20,144 bases of DNA from Nitrososphaeraceae archaeon (GCA_030038695.1 JASHSN010000218.1:1-20144); one strand, 5' to 3'; counted from the stretch's first letter, positions 7,743 through 15,910 are shown. Notes: generated from the letters alone by a model not told the origin. Program-made: numbers and translations.

Positions 7743-7861
7743 CAACGCAATTTTCATTATACATTAGTATAATCATCCTTAGCTATGTACTTTCCGGCTT
7801 GTAGCACCAGAGTAAGATCTACAAAAAATAGTGGGAGTTATCTCTGATAGTTAAAGAAACA

Positions 7862-7873
7862 TTTTTATAGAAT
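7862..7873 (+). promoter_or_regulatory. TATA box for the secreted cysteine-protein pair
   Basis: TTTTTATAGAAT lies about 60 bp before the GTG start at 7925, a usual archaeal TATA placement allowing a leader of roughly 30 nt. Confidence 0.45.
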
Positions 7874-7924
7874 AATTGGGTGGTATCCAAATAAACTAGG
7901 TTATCATTGTCTAGTTGAATTAAA

Positions 7925-8377
7925 GTGAACAAAGTTCTTAAACAAGTCGATTATAAGGGACAAACAACAGTATTAGCAGCCATATTCGTACTTGTGGGAA
8001 TGATGTTTCTTGTTCCTGCAATAACTGGAAAAGCGCTGGCAACTGTCCACGCAACTGCGAGTGGAGTGTGTGGCCCTGCAGGGCAATCCCGTCCATGCCA
8101 ATTTATTTGGTCCGCCCAGCACCTGGATAAAGGAAAATGGGTCTCTGAACCAACAAAAGAAGGAACATTTGTTACGTGGTCAACTGTAGGAAACCCGCAA
8201 CCCGGGGATGAAAAAGGATCAGTTACATACAAAATTGGACAAGATACGGCTATCTTATCTTTTGACAATCCTGTGGTCGGATTTAATAAATGCAACGTAG
8301 GCGGCAGTATAGGCGGAACTTGTACCGCAGGCAGTGGACAGAACGCAGCGTTTACGTATAAATTGGAAGGCAAATGA
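7925..8377 (+). CDS. Small secreted four-cysteine protein, copy 1
   Basis: This 150-residue protein starts at GTG. Residues 1-40 form a clear signal peptide or single anchor: a short basic N-terminus (NKVLKQVDYKG), the hydrophobic core VLAAIFVLVGMMFLVPA, then ITGKALA, a signal-peptidase-like AxA end. The mature ~110-residue domain is beta-rich with cysteines in CGP, CQFIW, NKCN and GTC contexts, conserved in copy 2, so two disulfides are likely. The pattern FDNPVVGFNKC is shared as well. It is exported and small, and the family appears confined to related archaea as far as I can tell; the function is unknown. It forms a tandem duplicate with the next gene, including part of the 5' flank. Confidence 0.85.
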   Translation: MNKVLKQVDYKGQTTVLAAIFVLVGMMFLVPAITGKALATVHATASGVCGPAGQSRPCQFIWSAQHLDKGKWVSEPTKEGTFVTWSTVGNPQPGDEKGSVTYKIGQDTAILSFDNPVVGFNKCNVGGSIGGTCTAGSGQNAAFTYKLEGK

Positions 8378-8449
8378 TGAAATAAGTCAAAACATTGCGA
8401 CATAGCTCTGCATTTTAGTAGTTGAATTAAACTGAAGAGTGTTCTTAAA

Positions 8450-8980
8450 ATGCACTATAAGGGACAAACAGCAGCATTATCAGTCATATTCGTACTTGTA
8501 GGAATGATTTTTCTGGTTCCCGCAATAACTGAAAAAGCACTGGCATCCATCAAGGCAGTTGTCACAGGCACTTGTGGCCCTGAAGGGGCCCATGGATGCC
8601 TATTTATTTTAACATCAAAGCACCTTCGATCTGGAATGTGGGAACAAGATCCAGCGCCAGAAGGGAACAGTGTGACTTGGAAAACTATAGGAGCGATAGC
8701 AGGGCCTTCTGGCAAGGTACCTGGTGAAGGTAATGAAGCAGGATCAGTTATTTACAAAGTTTCACCGTTGAGTGGATTGGGAGAAGCTGAGTTATATTTT
8801 GACAATCCTCTGATCGGAAGCAATAAATGCGAAGTAGCAATACTTTCTGGACAAGGACAACTCTCAGGCACTTGTAATGCAGGCAAAGGTTATGATGCAG
8901 AATTTACATATACTTTGCATAGTGATAAGCCATGCCTGTTATCACCACCCAACAGGGATGGGTACAATTGGTGTAAATAA
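8450..8980 (+). CDS. Small secreted four-cysteine protein, copy 2
   Basis: This is a paralog of the preceding gene. It starts at ATG 8450; an in-frame CTG at 8432 aligns with copy 1's GTG, so the original start may have been there and may have drifted. The signal region (MHYKGQTAALSVIFVLVGMIFLVPAITEKALA) is nearly the same. The mature part keeps CGP, CLF, NKC and GTC, with an insertion of about 20 residues in the middle (GPSGKVPGEGNEAGS) and an extra C-terminal tail containing two more cysteines (KPCLLSPP and WCK). Divergence is highest in the middle loops, so the copies may bind different partners. It is exported; function unknown. Confidence 0.85.
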   Translation: MHYKGQTAALSVIFVLVGMIFLVPAITEKALASIKAVVTGTCGPEGAHGCLFILTSKHLRSGMWEQDPAPEGNSVTWKTIGAIAGPSGKVPGEGNEAGSVIYKVSPLSGLGEAELYFDNPLIGSNKCEVAILSGQGQLSGTCNAGKGYDAEFTYTLHSDKPCLLSPPNRDGYNWCK

Positions 8981-9539
8981 GTGAAGTCATAACAAGGTAA
9001 GAAATGAAGTAGCCTGTTAGCTAGTCTTCTTTTTACCCTCTCTTACAACGAGCTGGCGCAGATTTCACTATGTATCCATACATTACCTTGACCATTCACC
9101 GTGTTCCACTTCGAAATCTAGGTTGGAATATAGATAATGTATCATTATTAGGTGGTATGTAGAACTACCTTGGGGATATGAAGATAGCAATATACATCTT
9201 CTAATCTGTATTCTTTCTTGCAGTTGTCCCTTAATGGCTTATGCTTTCTTCGTTGCTATCTTTTCTAGCGTAACGTAAAACAATAGCTTTCGTGTATATT
9301 CCTCTCAATTACTTTCATACTTTTTCTTATTTTCTGTAACATACAATTCATACAATTCTTACGCTTCCCAATCTACTTTGGAACAGCCGCGTGGAACGAG
9401 GTAGGAATCTTAGAATTTAAACAGATGGTGTGACCACAAAAATGTTGTTACATGTATTATACAGCTAATTGAACCTAGGTATATTGCTGTATCTCGTTCA
9501 GTCCGGTTGCTGGAAGGGAACCAGAAAACTTTTGATCAT
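8981..9539. other. Intergenic region between convergent genes
   Basis: I find no convincing gene on either strand. A pyrimidine run (CTTCTTTTTACCCTCTCTT, about 9027-9045) lies about 50 bp after copy 2 and could serve as the archaeal T-rich termination site. The rest is AT-rich without a repeat that I can identify. Confidence 0.45.
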
Positions 9540-10613
9540 TCAATATTTGAAATCATTCTGTAAAACTATTCGATAGCGTGCTTTTCCTGATTCAAGATGT
9601 GCTAATGCTTCATTAACACGCGAAAGTGGAAATTCTTCTATGATTGGCTCAATGGCATGACGATTGCAAAAATCAAGCATAAGAAGAATCTCTGCAGGAC
9701 CTCCTATAGGTGAACCACCGATAGACTTTTCACCGGCAATTAATGGAAACACATTTGCCTTTACTTGTGGCGCTGCTCCAACGATGTGTAACCTGCCGCC
9801 AGGACGAAGTGTGCTAATATAGGTGTCCCAATCTAGGTTAACGTTCGCAGTATCCAAGATCATATCGAAACTATTTGCGTAAGACTTTAAGCCATTAGGA
9901 TCCCGTGAATTCAAGAAATGATGAGCTCCAAACTGTTGTGTCTCCCTCTCCTTTTCAGGATTGCTAGACACAGCAGTAACCTCACATCCCCATGATTTAA
10001 GAAATTTAATGGCCATGTGTCCCAACCCCCCAATTCCGACTACAGCTACGTGATCTGTAGGTTTGATATTATTCTGGATAATGGGATTGAAGACTGTAAT
10101 TCCACCACAAAATAATGGACCAGCCGTCTTAGTGTTTATATTCTTAGGTAAGGGAAAAGCCCATAACGCTTGGCAGCGTACCTTATCTGCATAGGCACCA
10201 TGTCTGCCAACAATCACATCTTCTCCCTTTAAGCAACGGTTATGATGACCACTCAAGCACTGGTCACATACTAGGCAAGAGCGAGCTCGCCAACCTAATC
10301 CTACATATTGTCCGACATTTAGATGGTTTACCATATTTCCAATCGCAGACACTCTGCCGACAACTTCATGTCCTGGCACAAACGGGTACCGCGTAAATCC
10401 CCATTCGTTTTTAAGCATACTCAAATCACTGTGACAAATACCACAATACTCAACATCGATCTCTACTTCATCTGGTTTCAAGGAGCCTAATTCATATTCA
10501 AATGGTTCTAATTTTCCGCCTGCTTCGTGGGCAGCATACGCTTGGACTATCACTACAATGTAATGTCTGTGCGTGTATAAATAACTTGACGTTGATGCTG
10601 AATATTTTTTCAA
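9540..10613 (-). CDS. Zinc-dependent NAD(P)-alcohol dehydrogenase (cinnamyl/YahK-like)
   Basis: This medium-chain dehydrogenase oxidizes alcohols or reduces aldehydes with NAD(P)H in the cytoplasm. Catalytic zinc ligands are C57, H82 and C169 (CGICH, GHE and PLFCGG contexts); the structural zinc site is C113, C116, C119 and C127. The Rossmann motif GIGGLGH is at 193-199, and SSNPEK follows the second strand, which suggests NADP(H). This arrangement fits the CAD/YahK group of broad aldehyde reductases. Start: TTG 10613 gives a 20-residue unusual N-terminus; the family normally begins just before AYAAHEAGG, so GTG 10553 is a more likely start (337 residues). A decayed SDR lies just upstream on the same strand. 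The substrate cannot be told from sequence. Confidence 0.93.
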   Translation of the reverse strand: MKKYSASTSSYLYTHRHYIVVIVQAYAAHEAGGKLEPFEYELGSLKPDEVEIDVEYCGICHSDLSMLKNEWGFTRYPFVPGHEVVGRVSAIGNMVNHLNVGQYVGLGWRARSCLVCDQCLSGHHNRCLKGEDVIVGRHGAYADKVRCQALWAFPLPKNINTKTAGPLFCGGITVFNPIIQNNIKPTDHVAVVGIGGLGHMAIKFLKSWGCEVTAVSSNPEKERETQQFGAHHFLNSRDPNGLKSYANSFDMILDTANVNLDWDTYISTLRPGGRLHIVGAAPQVKANVFPLIAGEKSIGGSPIGGPAEILLMLDFCNRHAIEPIIEEFPLSRVNEALAHLESGKARYRIVLQNDFKY

Positions 10614-10637
10614 AATGAGCTCAGTAACTGATCCTAA

Positions 10638-10890
10638 TCATGCAAACTCAGCAATACCGGCGTTTTTGAAGAGGACATCGGTCCGACCCTTTTGCTTCTT
10701 CACTGTGTAGTATAGCCTATCAAGGTCTGCTAGATTTGAGATGTCTCCTTGAACATCTGTGACATTTTTGTGTATCTGTTTCTGCTTTATCGAGTTCATT
10801 CTGGTGTCCACCTGTTATAAAAAAATAGGCACCTTCGGCAAATTTGTGCGGCGGCGGCAGCAGCGAGTGAAATATTACTATCAAACATGT
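10638..10890 (-). pseudogene. Short-chain dehydrogenase (SDR), decayed N-terminal half
   Basis: On the minus strand, several frames give pieces of a classical SDR in order: SLAAAAAAQ (end of the glycine-rich cofactor helix), [13 protein letters not shown] (second strand), [12 protein letters not shown], then [19 protein letters not shown], and [15 protein letters not shown], corresponding to the conserved NNAG motif with K for the first N. The stop at 10638-10640 comes right after NAGIAEFA, so the catalytic S-Y-K half is gone. At least two frameshifts occur, one by an A-run (ACAAAAATG). The relic ends 25 bp before the alcohol dehydrogenase frame, suggesting the two dehydrogenases were once neighbours and the SDR was lost. 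Confidence 0.75.
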
Positions 10891-10950
10891 CGATCGCCCT
10901 ATCCATACGGATATCCATAAGTTTTAATTAGGATAGTGATGATGAACCAC

Positions 10951-11016
10951 GTCTCGTAGCTTAACAAGAGCCCCTGTTTCAGGGAGATGGAGGTCAAAAT
11001 CCTACCCGGGACGCCA
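10951..11016 (+). tRNA. Degenerate tRNA-like element ending in CCA (probable pseudo-tRNA)
   Basis: GTCTCG at the 5' end pairs with CGGGAC near the 3' end, followed by G and an encoded CCA. GCTT...GAGC can form a D-stem with a very short loop. CCCTG-TTT-CAGGG makes a perfect hairpin in the anticodon-arm position, but with a 3-nt loop. GGAGG-TCAAAAT-CCTAC is a T-arm with one mismatch and a T-loop slightly off the TTCRAAT consensus. The total of about 63 nt plus CCA is below normal tRNA length. I therefore see a tRNA-derived relic, not a functional gene; an integration-site remnant is possible. Confidence 0.4.
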
Positions 11017-11420
11017 TTTTCACAGGTGCAATCAAGTTTAATTTATGACAAACAAAGTAAAACCCTACTATGACAAATGGGTTATCCTATGGATGACTCT
11101 GGAAGTCGGTTATTACCGTAGCATATCCTGTTGCAGCCGGTCGTCAGCATATTACAATAAGAAAATGCTAACGATAAAGACCCTAGGGGGCAAGTTGCGA
11201 AGGCAGATATCTATTGAACAGGAAATCAAATGTCCTCGATCAGGAAACTATCGTACGAGATCCTCCGTCCATTTTTGTGATTGTAATGAAAAAAGGTATT
11301 AATATATTGTATTGTTGTTAGCTATTCAAGTACTATATCTAACTGATCTATAGAAGTATCATTATTGATAAGTACTATCTGAGAAATAATACTACAAGTA
11401 GAGAGTACCGATTAACGGGC

Positions 11421-12812
11421 ATGCCAAATATATCTAGCTTAATTTATAAAAAAATAAGTTTATTTGTTATCTATTCACTAATCGCTTCTTCTGTTTTATT
11501 ACCAGCTGACTTGTCCCATGCTCAGACAAGAAGTGCTGTGGGAATAGCTCATACTAACAAAGTCGTAATTCTGACCTTCGGGGATACTCTCAAATCACAA
11601 TTTACAAACGCCAAACCTATTCTAGATAAATACGGATTCAAAGGGAGCTTTTTTATTACTTGCTTGTCGGTTGGGTCATCCAAGTCGGATCTGACCTGGC
11701 AGGATATTTCAGTGTTACAGAAGGATGGTCAAGATATAGAATCCAAAGCAATGAACCATCGTACTATGACAGATCTTTCTCCAAGTGCTTTGAATTATGA
11801 AATAGCAGGATCAAAGGAATGTCTGGCTAACCATGGTATAAACGCTACTGCTATCGCTACTATTCATGGCATTGGGAGAAACAATGGAACTCTCATTGAC
11901 GAAATCGGGAAATATTATCATCTTGCTGTCAACGGTTTTGGTAAATTAATGCCCTTACATTGCACTGGGTACGGAGACTACATGACTGAGTACTCTAATC
12001 AGACAAACTGTAGAACATACTTTGGTGATGGTACTGTAACTGACGTGAATAGATATTCCCTCAGGGAATGGAGTCATAATAGTATCGATCAAGCAAACTC
12101 TCACAATGATTTAAAAACTTTTGAGATGTTCGTACACGAGGTTAATATCCAGGATAAATACAACAAGGTAAATAGGCCTATATTAGCTGTCCCCATCGTA
12201 GCATATCACATGATAGATAATACAAAGACACCTTATAGCACTGATGTTACCTTATTTGATCGAGAAATGAAATACCTACACGACAATGCTTTTGAGGTAA
12301 TAACAGTAAATGACCTGGGATATGATACAAAGAATAATTTCTTGTATATCAAACCATCTACTTCTCAATTAACGACAGCAAATCCTGTAAGCCTAACAAC
12401 ATCTCCCAGGATCAATGTGACACGTATGAATGGGATTGTTCCGAAGGAGTCTTCTGCAATAACACCGAATAATACAGCTCTTGCCCCTCTTTCATTGAAC
12501 AGGTCGTCATACCTATCACATCCAATACCACGAATTAATCACTTGTCGCTTCCAAGAAAGTCTTCTCCTCCTAGCAGCAGTGGTCATCACCACAGTATCT
12601 ATGGGAAAAATTATCATGGATTGCATTATTACATCACTAGCCAAGCATCGACAGCAGCAGCAGCAACAGCGCACCATAAAGTAACAGTGCCCCACAAAGT
12701 TCATGCTGCGTCTAAAGTCCATCATAAAGTAATGGCGGTAATCCCGGAAATGCATGGCGAGTCTACTACGGCAGCAGTGCACCAGAAAGCGAAAGGTACT
12801 AACGGATATTAA
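11421..12812 (+). CDS. Polysaccharide deacetylase paralog with lost catalytic motifs and a His-rich tail
   Basis: Residues 1-35 form a signal peptide (KISLFVIYSLIASSVLLPADLSHAQ). Residues 46-310 are a carbohydrate-esterase-4 (NodB) fold that aligns along its length with the next gene. The usual TFDDG is TFGDT (52-56), so the catalytic-base Asp is Gly54. The zinc motif HSxxH is SKAMNH (108-113), with Lys109 for the first His. The loop with YPFNLG in the paralog is IHGIG (148-152). I infer loss of deacetylase activity. After about residue 315 comes a ~145-residue Ser/Thr/Pro-rich tail with HHH, HH-K-V and H-K-V-H repeats (about 17 His), plausibly metal- or surface-binding. It is exported; its role may be glycan binding without cleavage. 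Confidence 0.85.
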   Translation: MPNISSLIYKKISLFVIYSLIASSVLLPADLSHAQTRSAVGIAHTNKVVILTFGDTLKSQFTNAKPILDKYGFKGSFFITCLSVGSSKSDLTWQDISVLQKDGQDIESKAMNHRTMTDLSPSALNYEIAGSKECLANHGINATAIATIHGIGRNNGTLIDEIGKYYHLAVNGFGKLMPLHCTGYGDYMTEYSNQTNCRTYFGDGTVTDVNRYSLREWSHNSIDQANSHNDLKTFEMFVHEVNIQDKYNKVNRPILAVPIVAYHMIDNTKTPYSTDVTLFDREMKYLHDNAFEVITVNDLGYDTKNNFLYIKPSTSQLTTANPVSLTTSPRINVTRMNGIVPKESSAITPNNTALAPLSLNRSSYLSHPIPRINHLSLPRKSSPPSSSGHHHSIYGKNYHGLHYYITSQASTAAAATAHHKVTVPHKVHAASKVHHKVMAVIPEMHGESTTAAVHQKAKGTNGY

Positions 12813-12875
12813 GTACTAGTGATGCAATAGTAAAGACATAACCATTATTACAGTTGTTGTTGATATCTAAATATC

Positions 12876-13868
12876 TTGCTAAATCTTGATAGAAATAAAA
12901 AGGTACAGGGACACCATGTACTTATTTTTATTGCTCTAGCAACCGTCCTAATCTTTGGCAATTCATTTCCTAATGCACTATGTGTATCATACTTTGAAAA
13001 TAAGGCCAGATTATACTACGCTTCTCAGGAAAAACTCCACAATACCTTCAGCACTAGGTCCAATAAATTAGTGATGATAAACTTTGATGATGGACTCAAA
13101 AGTCAGTTGATTTATGCTAAGCCGATTCTAGATAAATTCGGATTTAAGGCTAGTTTCTTTATAATTTGTGGAAGAGTGGGAACAGAACGATCCTCGATGA
13201 ATTGGCAAGATATTGCAGAGTTAAAGAAAGATGGAATGGATATAGAATCTCATAGTATGACCCACACTAACCTCAATAGATTATCAACTAGCGCATTGAA
13301 GTTTGAAATAGGAGGATCTAAACAATGTTTTGCAAATCACGGTTATAATACTACAATCTTTGGGTATCCCTTTAATCTGGGATCTAACAATCCGTCCGTA
13401 GTTAAGATGGTTGCCAATTACTACAATACAGGACGGTCTGGAAGCGACCGACTTATGTTCTTAAATTGCAAGGGATATGCCAAAGATACGCAAACTGATT
13501 GTAGAACATATTCAGCTAACGGCAAGCTTACTCACGCAAATAGATATGATATTAGAAGCGCTAGCTTCCATCATGTGAATAACTACCACAATTTCTCACC
13601 TCAGGAAATGTTTCGTATATTTCTTCAAATTGTTAATGGCGCGACCCAATACAATTCAAATGGACAGACAAATGCCATTCCGATCATTGTATACCACAAT
13701 ATCACAAACAGTATACGAGATTATACTATCCCAACTCATGCCTCGAGTACTACTCTCGATCTATTTGCTCAAGAAATGAAATATTTATATGATAACGGAT
13801 TTAGGGTGTTGTTATTAAATCAACTTGGATATGATCCAAATAGTAGCGTATTCTACATGAAGAGATAA
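12876..13868 (+). CDS. Polysaccharide deacetylase (CE4/NodB), catalytic motifs intact
   Basis: The start is TTG 12876; no better start exists in this frame. Residues 15-36 form a signal peptide or anchor (VLIFIALATVLIFGNSFPNALC). The domain has NFDDG (D71, D72) for the catalytic base and metal Asp, HSMTH (H126, H130) as zinc ligands, YPFNLG (164-169) and the late IIVYHN strand. It removes N- or O-acetyl groups from sugar polymers outside the cell, consistent with modification of S-layer glycans or extracellular polysaccharide. It lies 63 bp after the motif-less paralog on the same strand, a probable tandem duplication; it lacks the His-rich tail. The natural substrate cannot be named from the sequence. 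Confidence 0.9.
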   Translation: MLNLDRNKKVQGHHVLIFIALATVLIFGNSFPNALCVSYFENKARLYYASQEKLHNTFSTRSNKLVMINFDDGLKSQLIYAKPILDKFGFKASFFIICGRVGTERSSMNWQDIAELKKDGMDIESHSMTHTNLNRLSTSALKFEIGGSKQCFANHGYNTTIFGYPFNLGSNNPSVVKMVANYYNTGRSGSDRLMFLNCKGYAKDTQTDCRTYSANGKLTHANRYDIRSASFHHVNNYHNFSPQEMFRIFLQIVNGATQYNSNGQTNAIPIIVYHNITNSIRDYTIPTHASSTTLDLFAQEMKYLYDNGFRVLLLNQLGYDPNSSVFYMKR

Positions 13869-14153
13869 CTGGGGAATTCTTATACAGGAAACCATTTGAA
13901 ATTCCATGGACAAATCTGACTGAAAGATATCGATAAAATGTTTTGAATTGCTCACTTGTATAATCCTGCATCCTCTTATGCTGCTAACCAATCTGCATAC
14001 GACCATCCAATCTGGGCAAGCTGCTTTTGGGATATTGGCAAAATACCTATCAGGAAGATATGAAAAAGACAAAACAGGATTAGGTCCTCAATTGCACATA
14101 TATCTAATGCTTTATTTATCCCTACACAGATTATAGTTTATATAGATAAGTCT
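13869..14153 (+). pseudogene. Possible coding relic downstream of the deacetylase
   Basis: One frame (13908-14063) reads LKDIDKMF, a TGA, then IAHLYNPASSYAANQS and YDHPIWASCFWDIGKI before another TGA. The amino-acid pattern looks far more like real protein than the overlapping 62-residue open frame, but there is no start and the stops interrupt it. I cannot name the family. A TATA-like GTTTATATAG at 14136-14145 near the right end belongs to the next gene. Confidence 0.3.
14136..14145 (+). promoter_or_regulatory. TATA box close to the start of the surface-protein gene
   Basis: GTTTATATAG lies only about 10 bp before ATG 14154 and about 25 bp before ATG 14166. A leaderless transcript starting at the second ATG would fit archaeal spacing. 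Confidence 0.45.
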
Positions 14154-15362
14154 ATGCACACTAGTATGTATAAATACAGATTAAAGAAATCCATTTTTAT
14201 TAATTTTTACGTTATCATTATCATTTCATTTTTGTTATTATTAATATTAACATTGTATGCATTTCACAAAGCTATAGCTTTATCACCCAGGTTTCAAATT
14301 CAAGAAACAAATAATGAAGACCATAAATTGGTTCTAACTTATGGTAATAGTGAAGCAATGAAGGATTTAGCAAGGGAATCTAATTATACAGACATGCTAG
14401 CAGTTGATTATCTTAGTAACGGGAAAACTCTTGATGCTACATTTTGGTTTAAAGGGCTGACGCCTGACTTGGCTTCTATATACAATGAACCCTTCAGAAA
14501 GGTAGCTTATGGTCTGCTTATTGATGCTGATCCCGATGGGAAAACAGGTTATAATGGAGCTGATTATGATTATTATGTACTAGCAGCAGACGGGAAATTT
14601 ACTGGATATCTTTATCAGCTGTCATTGACAGGCGGTTATAGGCTATTAAATCATACAGAAGTATCGTTTAACTCAACTAGCGGCCCAAATAATGTTCATC
14701 TGTCATTAGACTTGAGCTCTATAAATTATCCTAGCAAATACGATGTCTTATTCTATACCGCGGAGTCATTTAAATCGAATGAAGTTAGAGAATATACCGA
14801 CTGGGTTAATATCCCTCCCCCTAAGCTTGAAATGATAACAATACCAAACAATATACTGATAAGACAAGGCCAAGAACAACTGATTCCAGCTAGGGTAGTT
14901 AGTTCTTCAGGGTTTCCTATAGAGTCCATTATTAATGTAACCCTAAACAATTTGTATTTAGGTTTTAACTCCAGTGAGTTGCATTTAGGCATTCAACGAG
15001 TCCAACCGCCTTTATTTAAGATAACTGTTCCGCAACAAACCGCAGTAGGTACTTATACAGTACCTTTGATAGTAAAAATACGTGAGCCATCTGTAGCCAC
15101 AATAACAAAGCCAATATCCTCTAATCTAAGAGGGGGAATGGTAGACCGAGTTCAATTATCTAAAAAATATCCAACAATTGGTTCTATAACGCTGCCTGTA
15201 AACTTAACCATAACAGTAATCCCGCCTAGTACGATCAGCGATCAATTTAAAGATTTTTGGGGAACCTATGGACAGTTCATAGGTATTTTCGCGGGTGGGT
15301 TTGTAGGTGCAGCTTCTGTGGAGCTATTTAACATGAGAAAAAAAAGCAAGGAAAATAAGTAA
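14154..15362 (+). CDS. Membrane-anchored surface protein with beta domain
   Basis: Residues 14-42 form an N-terminal hydrophobic helix (FINFYVIIIISFLLLLILTLYAF), and residues 375-392 form a second (GQFIGIFAGGFVGAASVELF) followed by a basic tail (NMRKKSKENK). The large middle should therefore be extracellular, held by one or two helices. Residues 80-200 include GKTLDATFWFKGL, FRKVAYGLLIDADPDGKTGYNGADYDYYV and a DLSSINYPSKYDVLFYTAESF stretch; the Asp-rich segment resembles calcium-binding or dockerin-like loops. Residues 215-365 form two beta-sandwich repeats with IPNNILIRQGQEQ and NLTITVIPP. No enzyme motif is seen. Two decayed partial copies lie 3.5 kb downstream, showing the family duplicates locally. 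ATG 14166 is an alternative leaderless start. Confidence 0.85.
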   Translation: MHTSMYKYRLKKSIFINFYVIIIISFLLLLILTLYAFHKAIALSPRFQIQETNNEDHKLVLTYGNSEAMKDLARESNYTDMLAVDYLSNGKTLDATFWFKGLTPDLASIYNEPFRKVAYGLLIDADPDGKTGYNGADYDYYVLAADGKFTGYLYQLSLTGGYRLLNHTEVSFNSTSGPNNVHLSLDLSSINYPSKYDVLFYTAESFKSNEVREYTDWVNIPPPKLEMITIPNNILIRQGQEQLIPARVVSSSGFPIESIINVTLNNLYLGFNSSELHLGIQRVQPPLFKITVPQQTAVGTYTVPLIVKIREPSVATITKPISSNLRGGMVDRVQLSKKYPTIGSITLPVNLTITVIPPSTISDQFKDFWGTYGQFIGIFAGGFVGAASVELFNMRKKSKENK

Positions 15363-15479
15363 ATGTGTTTGTATATGAAGCCATATGCAAACAGAGTATC
15401 ATAATTTGACCTGCAGAATTATGGGGATTGCCTCTTTCAGTTCCAGTTTGCGTACCGATCAGTGAGTTCGATCGATTAA

Positions 15480-15693
15480 CTAACTGAGCGAATCAATTAG
15501 CTTTTTCAGGCGTTCATTTTTTGCTTGTACTTGCTTGTTGATATTCTCACCTGAACCAGTTAATGTCATTTTTCCACCTTCTATAAACTTCCAATTGTAA
15601 AATACGTTTGGCTTTAGGTTGTACTTTCTACACAGTTCAGCTAAGGTAATGTTGTAGTCAACAATTCCATCACTATTCTTATACTGTCATCAG
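15480..15693 (-). pseudogene. IS3/IS911-type transposase OrfA fragment
   Basis: The minus strand reads NSDGIVDYNITLAELCRKYNLKPNVFYNWKFIEGGKMTL and then NERLKKLIDSLS with a stop at 15480-15482. The piece matches the helix-turn-helix of IS3-family OrfA ('ITLAELCRKY-x-V-x-P-x-x-x-Y-x-WK-x-x-F-x-x-GG') and its coiled coil. It has no start codon and lacks the first residues, and no OrfB (DDE) part follows on the left. It is a dead IS relic lying between the surface-protein gene and the pstS upstream region. Confidence 0.7.
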
Positions 15694-15840
15694 CAGCTGC
15701 TACCCTGCGTATGCAAAAGACATCCTCTACTGTCTTTAGTAAAAAAAAGTCTCCGTCGCAAGGTGTTCTCTATTTAGAGGGGACAGTGGAAGATTCAGCT
15801 GTCGGGGTTTCCAATCAACCCGTTACACGAGGCAGTACTC

Positions 15841-15910
15841 GTATCTACTTGCTGTATCAAGTACAAAGGCTTATCGTATCTACTTGCTGTATCAAGTACA
15901 AAGGCTTATC
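15841..15910 (+). repeat. Two exact 35-bp tandem repeats, each with a palindrome
   Basis: Copies 15841-15875 and 15876-15910 are identical, and 4 further bases start a third copy. Each contains TACTTG-N6-CAAGTA (15846-15863 and 15881-15898), a 6-bp inverted repeat with a 6-nt spacer. The palindrome centres are 35 bp apart, slightly over three helical turns, and lie 60-115 bp upstream of the TATA boxes before pstS. I infer regulator binding sites, possibly for phosphate control. Confidence 0.8.

Noticed and set aside
7951..8403. A 150-codon minus-strand open frame across secreted protein copy 1
   Set aside because: It is an antisense shadow: copy 1 has a clear signal peptide and a paralog in tandem, while the antisense peptide lacks any such feature. 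The similar antisense frame at 8455-8715 mirrors the same coding signal.
11045..11302. An 85-codon plus-strand frame after the tRNA-like element
   Set aside because: It has ATG, but Tyr/Cys/Ser/Arg-rich composition and no recognisable motif. It may include relic sequence (another frame reads LDQETIVRDPPSIFVIV), but it is not supportable as a gene.
12516..12782. Minus-strand frame opposite the His-rich tail
   Set aside because: Cys/Arg/His-rich antisense of a repetitive coding tail; no independent support.
15841..15910. A CRISPR array
   Set aside because: The two repeats are directly adjacent with no spacers, and no cas gene is near. It is a plain tandem repeat with an inner palindrome.
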